Positions 36,101 through 43,314 of a stretch of DNA of 64,000 nt are shown here, in pieces. The position numbers and the translations under genes are program-made. The notes beneath the pieces were generated by a model, which worked only from the letters and a program-made list of their open reading frames with translations, searched no databases and was not told the origin of the DNA. This DNA is from Sarcocystis neurona (Eukaryota > Apicomplexa > Conoidasida > Eucoccidiorida > Sarcocystidae), in NCBI GenBank assembly GCA_000727475.1, contig KL647319.1, forward strand, positions 356,902-420,901. Direction: 5' to 3'. Positions within the stretch are counted from its first letter, which is position 1. The number at the start of each line of letters is the position of its first letter.

Positions 36101-38137
36101 TGCTCTTCTGCAGGTCACCGCAGCGGCCCGGCCAACGGCAGCAGCCCCTCGCCGCTCAGCAGGAGCGCGGACAACGTCCCTACCGAGAGCAGCAGTAACG
36201 CTGTGAGCAACAGCAGCGGCCTCAGCAGCAGCTCTACTTTCAAGAACGGTAACAGCCTCCTTGACACGACGGGTACCCGGACTGCCTTGACCAAATCCAG
36301 CAGCAATTCTTCGAGCAGCATCACCACCACCAGGACTGCGCCCAGCAGTACCAACGCTTCCAGCAGCAGCAACGCTTGCGGCAGCAACACCGCGTTCAGC
36401 AGCAGCAACGGCATCGAAAGCGACCACTGCCGCAGCAGTGATTCGCCGCACTGCGGCGGTAACCAGTGGGACGTCAGCAAAGACACGCTGCTCTGCCGCG
36501 GCAGTGTCTGCGCTGACATAAGCTGCAGTGCTCTTCCATTCGCGACCGTCAGCACCCACAGCAGCAGCAACGGCACGGACAGCAACTGCAGCAGCACCAG
36601 CAGCAGCTGCAGCAGCACCAGCGGCAGCTGCAGCAGTAGCGACGGCAGTTGCAAAAACACCGACAGCGGTGCCCATGACAGCAGGCGCAACAGCGCCAAG
36701 AGCAGTGCAGACAGCAACGTCACGGGCAACAGCAGCAACAGCACCAGCAACAGCGACACGCTGAGCAGCGGCCCGAGCAGCAGCCGTAGCACCACTCCGA
36801 TAAGCCAGTGTGCAATGGAGGCAAACCGCTACAATATTATGTCTCCACTGCAACAGGAGCGCTACCCGCCGGTGCTGCGGTCTTCTGCCGCAGACTGCTC
36901 CGCCCCGCACTCTAGCAGCACACGCAAGACAGCAGAGGTCGCTGCGTGCGGAGCCACTGGAAAAGCAGCAGCAACAGCGGTAAAAACAGCACCAACAGCA
37001 GCAGCAGCGGAAGCAGATCGGAGATGTAGCTCACTTCACCCCACAGGTGTCGATTCGGCGTTTGAGGGAGGTTTGTTGGGCTTTACGAACTGTGCTGCTG
37101 CGAGCGCTTCACGTACGACAATGGCAACACCTCTGGAACACACAGTGTTGCTCCTCGATGCTGCTGCTCCGCCTGGAAGTAGGGGTACATCTAGCGGCAT
37201 GGCGAGGAGTGATGCTGGTGCTGCTCAGCCGGCGGCTGTTGCTGCAATGCCTGCTGCTGCTGGTAGTACTGGTCGGGCTGCTGCTGTCGCCTTGGCTGCG
37301 ACTTGCTGCACTAATACCGATCCAGGACCTCACACTGTTGGTGCTGCTGCCGGTGTTGAGTCAACACTTGCGTATGATTCCTCCTCGACAACTGTGACGT
37401 CTTCCGCTGCAACAGGACGAGCAGCGCGTGACGCAGCTGCAGCAGTAGGTGCTGCCGCCGTGCAGAAGAACAGCCCCGCAACAGCAACAGCCGACGTACG
37501 CGAAACAGCAGTGGTGAGTGTTACCAGTGAAACAGGAAAAGGCGGTAGTTCATTAGGGACGGGTGCGCGTGCTGAAGCAGCAGCACGGGCGGCAACGAGC
37601 AACGTATGCCCAGCAGCTGCTGCCACGAGCGTCTCACATTTAACGGGCACTGTAGAACGAGCAGTAGCAGCAACACCAGCGTCTTCAGAGGGAACATGCG
37701 GGAAACAGAAAGAAGCTGCAGCGAGAAGCGCAGAAGCAGATGGAGGAGCGGCATCTGCAAGCAATACAGCGACAGCAGCAGCCTCTGCAAGTGACGACTC
37801 GTTAGCACTCCCCGCGACAGCAGCACGAGGTGAAGCAGGTGCGTCGAAGGATGCAGCAGCCGGGGCCGCAGCAGAGGCTGCAGGGAATGTTGGCGCTTCT
37901 TCCTTTTCCGCAGTCGCTGCTGCGGCTTCGTTAGCAGAGGGGAAGACACCACCAGCAACCGAGATGGCGCGGAGTTCTGTGGTCCAGCTGTGGAAAGACA
38001 TGCTGCCTCACGCAGAGCTGCCGCGCAGCCCCGAGATGCTGCAGCAGCTCCAGCAGGCGCTGCACGCGACCCTGCAGCAATTCCAGCACGACAAGCAGAA
38101 GCAGTCGAAGGATTCAGGCAGTCTCCCTGCTGTGTAA
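16942..38137 (+). CDS. giant GON4L/YARP-like SANT-domain protein (eight-exon model)
   Basis: My model joins 16942-18190, 18935-24990, 25435-25988, 26508-26786, 27476-27659, 27825-31793, 32773-32898 and 34868-38137. Every junction has GT-AG ends and matching phase, and the sum is 15,687 bases, 5,228 residues plus stop. Landmarks in order are: an Ala-rich region (about residues 840-1680); an FTAQQLRRLKYQLDAHVQLL helix at about 2250-2282; a conserved-looking segment around 2590-2650; a Myb/SANT domain at about 2723-2771; and a split second SANT at about 2791-2806 and 3045-3077. The HVQLL helix followed by SANT domains is the arrangement of GON4L/YARP-family chromatin and transcription cofactors, so a nuclear role is inferred. 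The remainder is Gln, Ala and Ser homopolymer. Exon boundaries inside repeats, the true start, and whether the last exon belongs to the same gene are uncertain; 34868-38137 could be a separate gene. Confidence 0.6.
18935..24990 (+). CDS. exon 2 of the giant gene, with HVQLL helix at its end
   Basis: One uninterrupted frame runs for about 6 kb. It starts after the acceptor GATGCTGCAG and ends at the donor CACCAA|GTAGGT in phase 0. It encodes Gln-rich and Ser/Gly-rich N-terminal tracts, a long Ala/Pro/Ser region (20222-22678), Ser-rich arrays (22770-22930 and 23100-23420) with Arg/Lys patches, and a final repeat-poor part. Residues from 24433 on read GFTAQQLRRLKYQLDAHVQL. The last 30 residues (SLLECCNQLLAIRLHQ) look helical. 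Varied third codon positions in the Ala tract argue for selection on protein. Without splicing the frame would run from 18754 to a stop at 25063-25065. Confidence 0.7.
20222..22678 (+). repeat. Ala/Pro/Ser low-complexity tract with inverted triplet polarity
   Basis: Within exon 2 the plus strand changes from AGC/CAG/GCA triplets to GCT/GCC-type triplets for about 1.6 kb, reverts to GCA type near 21900-22030, returns to GCT, and goes back to AGC by 22770. The protein frame stays open and reads mostly Ala, Pro, Ser and Thr throughout. Confidence 0.75.
24427..24531 (+). other. HVQLL helix, GON4L/YARP-family signature
   Basis: The encoded segment has Phe-Thr, then Gln three residues on, spaced Leu and Gln, then His-Val-Gln-Leu-Leu-x-Gln. 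From knowledge of the family, GON4L-type proteins of animals and plants carry a closely similar helix (FT..Q...L..Q...HVQLLxQ) ahead of their SANT region. Its presence in an otherwise low-complexity frame is the main reason I assign exon 2 to the same gene as the SANT exons. Confidence 0.6.
25435..25988 (+). CDS. exon 3 of the giant gene
   Basis: Starts after an acceptor in CATGCTGCAG|GTCAAC, phase 0, matching the phase-0 end of exon 2. It reads VNVLRVANALDPLPQCGRLT, a Ser/Gly-rich stretch, and then a clearly non-repetitive segment ending PLLRKLKQFLLIIE. The donor is TTGA|GTAAGT, phase 2. An alternative small exon at 25040-25062, after the strong acceptor CCTTTTGCAG, cannot be excluded. Confidence 0.6.
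26508..26786 (+). CDS. exon 4 of the giant gene
   Basis: Begins after GTGATTCAG and completes the Glu codon left open by exon 3, so that the join reads LLIIE-DVDWQYPRSMKDF. The segment DWQYPRSMKDFLRLQSPFV is repeat-free and looks conserved. It then passes into Arg/Ala-rich sequence and ends at the donor GAACAC|GTGAGT in phase 2. The phase agrees with the SANT exon that follows. Confidence 0.6.
27476..27659 (+). CDS. exon 5 of the giant gene, Myb/SANT domain
   Basis: Acceptor GTTGCCGCTGCAG and donor GCAAAG|GTAAGC. The product reads RELFTAAEDVLLGMGL, then a short loop, FIQQQLLPSKTEQQII and QRFKALQRRW. This is the SANT/Myb pattern: an acidic first helix (FTxxED.LL..GL), a second helix ending in LLPxKT, and a third helix with QxxxRFKxLxRR. 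GON4L-type SANT domains have the same LLPxKT link. The domain is likely to bind protein or DNA in the nucleus. The exon may begin earlier, at 27447, which also keeps the frame. Confidence 0.75.
27825..31793 (+). CDS. exon 6 of the giant gene, split second SANT and Gln/Ser-rich region
   Basis: Acceptor TTTGTCGTAG, phase 0, directly continues the SANT exon (DRRNPLAAWRTNLTRSFTIE). It opens with the first helix of a SANT-like fold (RSFTIEEDLLLLS), followed by about 240 residues of Ser/Asn/Ala low complexity. Then comes SVEDWLLFVLQHNLQRDVTS, which continues LQKRLKALRRL, the missing second and third helices. The next 1,000 residues are Gln, Ala and Ser tracts with little else. The final 60 residues are repeat-free (FYADVTLIAEALDEMPYDFL) and end at the donor GCGATG|GTAGGC. 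Unspliced, the frame would stop at 31910. Confidence 0.7.
27861..28733 (+). other. second SANT-like domain interrupted by a low-complexity insertion
   Basis: The first part, 27870-27914, gives FTIEEDLLLLSHTCS. The second part, 28631-28733, gives EDWLLFVLQHNLQRDVTSLQ and a basic third helix ending KALRRL. The roughly 240 residues between are almost wholly Ser, Asn, Gly, Ala and Thr from AGC/AAC/GCA triplets. Split by hand, the two parts match one SANT domain in helix order and length. Confidence 0.55.
32773..32898 (+). CDS. exon 7 of the giant gene, 42 residues, repeat-free
   Basis: Flanked by the acceptor TGCTGCGCAG and the donor TTTGCAG|GTAAGA, phase 0 at both ends. It encodes VFEPILQVLINCESHMFDYK followed by a basic segment (PIKIGGRIIRAKRICAPS) with no homopolymer at all. 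The clean boundaries and composition make it one of the surest exons in the window. Phase matches exon 6 on one side and exon 8 on the other. The residues match no domain I can name. Confidence 0.75.
32899..34867 (+). other. proposed long intron with TA and C/G microsatellites
   Basis: About 2 kb holding (TA)n runs near 33220, 34139-34158 and 34258-34275, a G-rich run at 33990-34005, and several short open frames. A possible extra exon sits at about 33871-34037 (KMCCRFCHASSLFDG...VDGFVEKVWALRR) with acceptor CCTCCAG and donor CCGC|GTGAGT, but its phase does not fit the neighbouring exons as I have drawn them. Confidence 0.45.
34868..38137 (+). CDS. exon 8 of the giant gene, or a separate gene
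   Basis: The acceptor CCTGCGGCAG opens a helical basic segment (VKREITEMQLRRRLMRVRQR) likely to form a coiled coil. It is followed by about 950 residues of Ser, Ala, Asn and Thr low complexity, including a long Ser/Thr/Asn block at 36130-36800. The C-terminal 60 residues are ordered-looking (SSVVQLWKDMLPHAELPRSP then MLQQLQQALHATLQQF). Phase 0 joins exon 7. The frame is open from 34553 and ends with TAA at 38135-38137; that TAA is embedded in a donor-like GTGTAAGC, so a further exon may follow. Confidence 0.55.
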   Translation: MKREITEMQLRRRLMRVRQRQERLNRLRCGGGSAATAGATHYLSPYWRSGNVGLGGDGMADLCSSSSRDRRVPSGSRNGSYSESDTSSYSRICTGASARAIAVDSPSCCDPAAAAAAAPALNDGRYGDVRPRRRRRATDGRAGSYCGTDLIGVSPLGAPPGAAAGAAATGAAAVTTLGVVAAATVANNFAGAETTGTGRHAGLMTRAEALTSSATAAARPYAATAVPAATHGTGNSASTRIPAAAGECDRVPTAVASVRWSQQVRPNSQQQQLQQQGGESSESFSACDSSTLRISRAGEVPPATGGFQAVLDAPAAATTKPAAPATTAAAATGQSEEDRIAERHSVEVLRNSYCARQWDECDAPADDNVQYCLAGQDGSDEPAPTTGLLVAAAAAVSRLPSLTSCLPLVLCCSSAGHRSGPANGSSPSPLSRSADNVPTESSSNAVSNSSGLSSSSTFKNGNSLLDTTGTRTALTKSSSNSSSSITTTRTAPSSTNASSSSNACGSNTAFSSSNGIESDHCRSSDSPHCGGNQWDVSKDTLLCRGSVCADISCSALPFATVSTHSSSNGTDSNCSSTSSSCSSTSGSCSSSDGSCKNTDSGAHDSRRNSAKSSADSNVTGNSSNSTSNSDTLSSGPSSSRSTTPISQCAMEANRYNIMSPLQQERYPPVLRSSAADCSAPHSSSTRKTAEVAACGATGKAAATAVKTAPTAAAAEADRRCSSLHPTGVDSAFEGGLLGFTNCAAASASRTTMATPLEHTVLLLDAAAPPGSRGTSSGMARSDAGAAQPAAVAAMPAAAGSTGRAAAVALAATCCTNTDPGPHTVGAAAGVESTLAYDSSSTTVTSSAATGRAARDAAAAVGAAAVQKNSPATATADVRETAVVSVTSETGKGGSSLGTGARAEAAARAATSNVCPAAAATSVSHLTGTVERAVAATPASSEGTCGKQKEAAARSAEADGGAASASNTATAAASASDDSLALPATAARGEAGASKDAAAGAAAEAAGNVGASSFSAVAAAASLAEGKTPPATEMARSSVVQLWKDMLPHAELPRSPEMLQQLQQALHATLQQFQHDKQKQSKDSGSLPAV

Positions 38138-38361
38138 GCTCAGCAGACGAAGCTGCGTGCCAGCCTCAGCGGGAACAGCAGCTGCACCGGCAACACGCAG
38201 GGCGCTTTGCAGCAAGGCTGCCGGGCGTACTCTACTTGTGATGAGCTGCGGTGACAGGATGATTATCAGCGGGCAGCCATACCACAATAGCAGTACCAGC
38301 TGTCGCTGAACAGTAACCACAGCAGCGTCAGCAACAGCAGTAGTCTCGGCTGCTCCATTAA
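38138..38361. other. short CAG-bearing stretch, no clear frame
   Basis: Contains several interrupted frames and stops. It would be the last intron if the charged frame to its right belongs to the giant gene. Confidence 0.35.
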
Positions 38362-38793
38362 CGGTCTCTCGGCGTCAGCAGTTCTCCACCCACCAGCAGC
38401 AGCCTCCCCAGAAGCAGCAGCCTCGCCCGCAGCACGAACGTCAGCACAGCGAGCGTCGCTTCCGCTGCTGCAAGCCGCGCTGCGTATTGTCGTGCCTGCA
38501 GCATCAGAGTGGCAGACACAGCGTCATCAGCAGCACGTGCCACACCTGAGGTGACAGATGGAAAGTCGAGTGGTCGTACACCTCTAGTGACAGAGCGCTA
38601 TCCAGAGTGCGCTGCCGCTTCCGCGACCCGTCCTTGGTTCCTAAGCAGCCGCGGAAGCACAAGCGCCGGGACAAATAGCAGCGGCAGCCGCAGGGCGCGA
38701 CGTGAGCTCTGGGAAGCCGCGGCGCGGGACGCAGAAGACGCGGAAAGGGAAGAGAGGGACGAAGAATTAGAGGATGAAAGGCAAACCCAATGA
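38362..38793 (+). CDS. candidate 3'-terminal exon, acidic C-terminus
   Basis: A frame open from 38362 to a stop at 38791-38793. It starts Ser/Ala-rich (SSSLARSTNVSTASVASAAA), has a Pro/Ser/Thr middle, and ends in a strongly charged helix (ARRELWEAAARDAEDAEREE, then RDEELEDERQTQ). A highly charged helix of this kind is unlikely by chance, and the antisense reading is Leu/Pro-rich without pattern. No ATG begins the frame, so it is probably the last exon of the giant gene. I could not fix the acceptor; CTCTCGGCGTCAG at about 38376 is one option. Confidence 0.45.
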   Translation, partial: RSLGVSSSPPTSSSLPRSSSLARSTNVSTASVASAAASRAAYCRACSIRVADTASSAARATPEVTDGKSSGRTPLVTERYPECAAASATRPWFLSSRGSTSAGTNSSGSRRARRELWEAAARDAEDAEREERDEELEDERQTQ

Positions 38794-39307
38794 AGGGGAA
38801 GTGGCGAAGGCACAGCGTCATGTGACTCGAAAGAAGTCTTTTCACAGAGAGAGAAAAACACGACATTTTCATTCATCAGAACATGTCAGTTGGCGCTCGT
38901 CACGGATTGTCTGTGTGCCATTTCAAGTGGTGGAATCTTTTTTTAGTAACGTGACGGTCGCTCTGATGGTGTTTCTGCTACCTAAGTGCTGGATACTGCG
39001 GGTATTCGTTTTGAAGAATGAAAAAAAAAACCGTGGCGCCAAAGGGGGGGTCCCACTCCGCGAGGTGACGAGTGCGAGGATCTTCAAGTCAAGCAGGGTT
39101 TGTCCGAAGTTCGTGTCGGCGTATGCTCGTATACCTACTACTGTATATAGAAGAAGGGAACCTGGAGTCTGCATATATATATATATATATATCGGTATGG
39201 TAAAGGATGTGGGCAGTGCGTACTAGAGACACGGAGGGAAGAGAAGAATGAGAGAGAGGGAGGCGATGTCGTATATCTCGACGTCTTCGTAGAACAAGTA
39301 AATACGT

Positions 39308-39320
39308 AATAGGGTTTAGG
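39308..39320 (+). repeat. short telomere-like motif
   Basis: The sequence ATAGGGTTTAGG matches about one and a half copies of the apicomplexan telomere unit TTTAGGG. Telomere-like octamers are a known interspersed repeat of Eimeria genomes; a single short match can also be chance. Confidence 0.25.
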
Positions 39321-40039
39321 TTTTCAGCGAGGGCTTCTAAAGGGATGAAGAAGCAATTGACGGAGAGGGATGGATTGCCATCTTCTGGAATAGGTGTCTG
39401 TACGTGCAGGCAGATGGGTGCCAGCGGGAAACAGCAGGTGCGGTCGCCAGGACTAGCAAATTTGCGATAACCTAGAAGCAGCTCCCCTGAGAAGGCGAGC
39501 ACTGATGCGCGGCTTTCCAGAGAGGGGAAGAAGCCTGTCTTTGGCCTTGCATATGTGACGTGTAAAACAGTGGGGATTTTGCTTTAGAATGACAGATTGC
39601 CACCTACGCTGCAGAGAAACAAGACGAGGTCTGAGAGAGTGTGTCGTCGTGATGCTACAGCAGCGCCAGTTGTGTTGCACTTCCTGTTTTAGACGCAGGG
39701 TTTTGAAGAAAACTCAGCTGGTGCCGGTGCTGCTGCGTGCCCGCGGGTAGCCGGGAATGGGCGGGGAATTTGACACACTCTTCGGAAAACCAGGGAGGAA
39801 GAAAAAAGACTTTTCTTTCTTACAGAAGGAAGGAACAGACCCTTGCCTGTTTGTGTAGTCGGAGACTGAATTTGTTTTTGCAATATGGTAAAACAGCTTG
39901 TGCGGAAGAGAGAATGAGTAGATTTCCCTCGAGTTCGCGGAAAATATAGGCGACCTGTTGTTGTATTTCCTTGCTGGCGCGAAGCACGCGTCACAGTACA
40001 TGTGTGCGTGTGTTTGTGGGGGTGAACAGCTATTCTACA

Positions 40040-40265
40040 TTCATAAATATGCACACGTAGAGGTTGGGCTGAGAAGAAGTCTCAGATTTATACATGTTTA
40101 CACATACAAATGGTGGTGAGGAGTTGCTTGTATTTATAAATATATATACTTACAGATGGTGGGGAGAGGCTGTTATGATTTTATAAATATGTACGCATTT
40201 AGGTGTTAATTAGAGTTGTCTTAATTTATAAAAACACACACACAGAGGTGATGAGAAGCTGTTAT
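40040..40265. repeat. degenerate tandem repeat, period about 46-50 bp
   Basis: Five imperfect units, each with an AT-rich part resembling ATTTATAAATAT, then a TACACA-like part, then AGGTGGTGAGGAGNTGTT. They start near 40036, 40083, 40132, 40177 and 40223. Units differ by many substitutions and short indels, so the array is old. No frame runs through it. Confidence 0.65.
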
Positions 40266-40964
40266 AAATTTATGAACGTATAACCACGCGGACTTATGGC
40301 CGATCGCTCCCCTGCAACGCATTTGCTAGTTGGGAAAAGTGAAGCTGGGGGCCGGTACCAGAGGAGCACTGCTACACTCTATTCGTAATAACAACCGTGT
40401 ACAGCAGACATGAAGGAATGCCGCGGCGCCTAGAGCGAAGGATGCTAGAAGCTCGTCGGAAGTGGTGAATCGATCCAGTGGATCGCGACTTGCTCACACG
40501 TATCCTGTTGCTCTCAGAAGCCTCCGCAAACACAAGACTTCTTCACCGAGACGCACCGATGCCACGGTGTGACAGTGCATCACGTCTATTCATCCAAACG
40601 GACGAGCGAAAATACAAAGGCCGGCGGTGAGACGGGGAAAATGCGGTGCTTCTGACGTGAGTGCTGCGGAGAAAAGTCGCCACACAGCGGCGCTGCGGCT
40701 TCATGTGTGAACGACCGGGTGATGCCTGGTGAACTTGTATTTCTGCTGCCGTGCAGATGCGTGTGTGGCTAGCCGCTTCCTTTTCTTCGTGCGCGTGCGT
40801 AACTAAGGACAGCCGAGCTTTGCCTACATGCATCTGTGAAGGTATGTTTGGCGTCCTTAGCACACCTGCACGTAGTTGGGCTCTCTATATGTCACGCGTG
40901 CCGCAAAGACAGTTGTCTCTGCGTATGCCTGTGCACGTGTCGCATGCTGCGGGACTTACTCTGA

Positions 40965-41420
40965 AAGAAGCGAGAGAGAAAGAGGGGATGTGCAGTCGTG
41001 AGAGAGAACGGGAGAGAGGAGGAAGAGGGAATGCGGCGGGAAGAGAGAGAAAAGCAGTCAAACGAGCAGGAAGCAAGAATGCGCGCGCTCAAGAAAGAAG
41101 CAAGGAAACAGGAAGCGAATGAGGTGGGAAAGGAAGGAGGACGCACAGAGAGGGAATTTTTGGGGAAAAAAGACTCCAGGAAGAGGGAGGACAGCGAAGA
41201 AAAGGGAGACAAGGAAAGAACGCATGTGGCACCGGAAGAAAGAAGGCGCGCGAGAGAAGGGAGAGAGACCGACAGGGAAAGAAGGAAGGAGAGGTGAAGC
41301 AGACGGGATGATGGCAACGTCAAATAAAAAAAAGGGAGAGAGAGGCGAGGACGAGAGGGGCCAGAAGGGAGAGGACGCGGGAGGAGAGGTGATACGACAG
41401 AAACACAGAGGTCAGCAGCT
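40965..41420 (+). repeat. purine-rich, strand-asymmetric tract
   Basis: About 450 bases in which the plus strand is overwhelmingly A and G, with runs such as GAGAGAACGGGAGAGAGGAG. Two overlapping plus-strand frames cross it. One (40998-41297) would encode an almost entirely Glu/Lys/Arg helix (MRREEREKQSNEQEARMRAL). Since any purine tract encodes Glu, Lys, Arg and Gly, the charge alone is not evidence of a gene. No splice or start support was found. Confidence 0.7.
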
Positions 41421-42594
41421 CGCTGCTGAACACGTCACTTCTTCTAGTGCTTCTGTGTCTGCGCACATGCAGTTCGTTCAAGTATTTCTGTGTAATCGAT
41501 TCGTAACTCCACGCCATTTAGTACAAGAATACTATTTCTCAGCAAATTCTGCCACTTCAAGATGTAAGGCATGCGTTTTGTTCAAGTGCTTCTTTGTCCG
41601 CGCGCATCCGGTTTGTGGGAGTTGCAGCGTCGAGCTGGTTTGATAATTGCACCAGCGTGCACATCTCCTTATCCACAATTCCCTCATGTGTTTTCTGTAT
41701 ACATGCAGTGGTACCTAGTGCGGGTAGGGGGCGACCTGAGGTTTGTCGAATTCCGTATAAACATGCCATGTGTAGACGTGACGCGACTTTTTCACAAGAG
41801 AGAGAGGGTAACGGGCCGTCTGAAGATGCACACATGTGTTGTTGTGCACATGCGGAGGACGGTGAAAAGATTGTTCGGTAGGTGGGAAAAAGTATTGCGC
41901 GCGGGTTGTGTCTGCGGTTCTGTCTAGGAGTGAGCCTGCTTACAAAACTTCCCGTGTTCTCTTCTGAAGGGAAGGAATTTCTTGCTGTCGTCTGGTGTGC
42001 GCCCATGATTTTTTTCCACACCGTGTTATTTGCCTCTCTCTCTTGCCCTCCTGTCGCTTTCTCTCTCTCTGGGCTCCAGGTGGTTATACTCATTCACCTG
42101 ACCTATGCTTGACAAGCTACGTGCCTTCTGTTGGCCTATTATTACTACCCATCCATCTGATCTGTAGCAGCGGCCTCACTACTTCTCCGAGGTTCGCTGC
42201 CACTTCGCACATGTGCGGCCGAAGTTGCGACAATTGCGTGCGCGTACAAATTTCATGACATTTTTTTGAGTAGGAGACGGCGACAGAGGTCCGTGTGTAC
42301 TGGTGCAGCAGACCCGCACCTCGTTTGTACGGAAGAGATCCGTTTGCAGCATTCTACCAACTTTCTTACCTTTCCGTTTGCTTACTATCGTCCCTCGAAG
42401 AATCCCCGTGTGTGGTGGTTCTATTTATCGTATTCACTCTGATCGGTTCTCGAGACTGCAAGCAACAGCGACGTCTAAGACGTTGCGTTATTTCTTATCA
42501 CTTACTCAGGTGCAGCTTTTTATTCAGCCGTAGGGAGCAGCAATTTCCAGCGCATACGAAGCGCAGCGTGGAGTGGTTTACCTCCGCTAACAAA

Positions 42595-42744
42595 CTAATC
42601 GCAGCTGCGGTTAGCCGCCAGACGCTGCATTTCAAACTGTCTGTCTGCCCGGGCGGCCTGAATGGCCGCGTTTTTTAACTGCTCTTCAGCAACGGCGGCA
42701 GCTTGCCGTGGGAAGCCACAATAGCGGCAGGTCCACAGTTCCGT
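42595..42744 (-). CDS. candidate terminal exon with CxxC and Ala-rich helix
   Basis: On the minus strand a pyrimidine-rich acceptor (CTGTCCCTGCTGCTGCAG) precedes a 49-codon frame ending in TAG. It encodes TELWTCRYCGFPRQAAAVAE and then a long amphipathic helix (EEQLKNAAIQAARADRQFEM) with no homopolymer. The CRYC pair could be half of a zinc ribbon. Upstream exons of such a gene should lie at higher coordinates on the minus strand, but I could not identify them, and that region is better explained by a plus-strand gene. Confidence 0.4.
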   Translation of the reverse strand, partial: TELWTCRYCGFPRQAAAVAEEQLKNAAIQAARADRQFEMQRLAANRSCD

Positions 42745-43314
42745 CTGCAGCAGCAGGGACAGCAGCGGTGTGGCTATACTTCCTGCAGCACCGGCAATAG
42801 CAGCACTGTGTCTATTACGCTGCTGCTGGCCGTTTCTTATCACACCACCAGCAGCAGCTCTTGATAGTAAGAACGGTGCAGCGGATAAAGCAGCCTGTTT
42901 CTGCCCACACGAGCACCAACGGTGCGTTTCGAACGATAGCAGCAGCTAGGTAACTCCGGGAGCAGCAGCCATAGCACTCACTTCACGGACTGGGTGCCAG
43001 CAACACTGCAAATGCAGCAACCCTGCAGGCGCGCATCATCAGAATACCTCATTCGCTTCTGCGTGCTACGTTGTATCGTTCACACTGCATTTGGTGTGTT
43101 GCTGCCATGCACGCCCCCGCTTTCTGACTACGAACCTCTACGTGCAACCAAATGCGCTCTCTTAGTCTACGTGTCTAAACTTGTACGATTTTTTCCAAGT
43201 ATACACGCATGCAGATACACAAAGTAGAGCTATAGACGTTCATGCCACACTGGTGGGCATGTGTGCATTGGGTTATACCCATTTGAATGTAGAGGTATTT
43301 AGCCGTGCACGTGT

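Larger units (their letters stand above)
38794..42590. other. second repeat-poor segment
   Basis: Nearly free of CAG triplets. It contains a short (TA)n run at 39172-39191, a telomere-like heptamer match, a degenerate tandem repeat (40040-40265) and a purine-rich tract (40965-41420). No splice-consistent gene was found. Confidence 0.5.

Noticed and set aside
40892..41323. A 143-codon minus-strand Ser/Leu/Phe-rich frame.
   Set aside because: It is the pyrimidine complement of the purine tract and carries no independent evidence.
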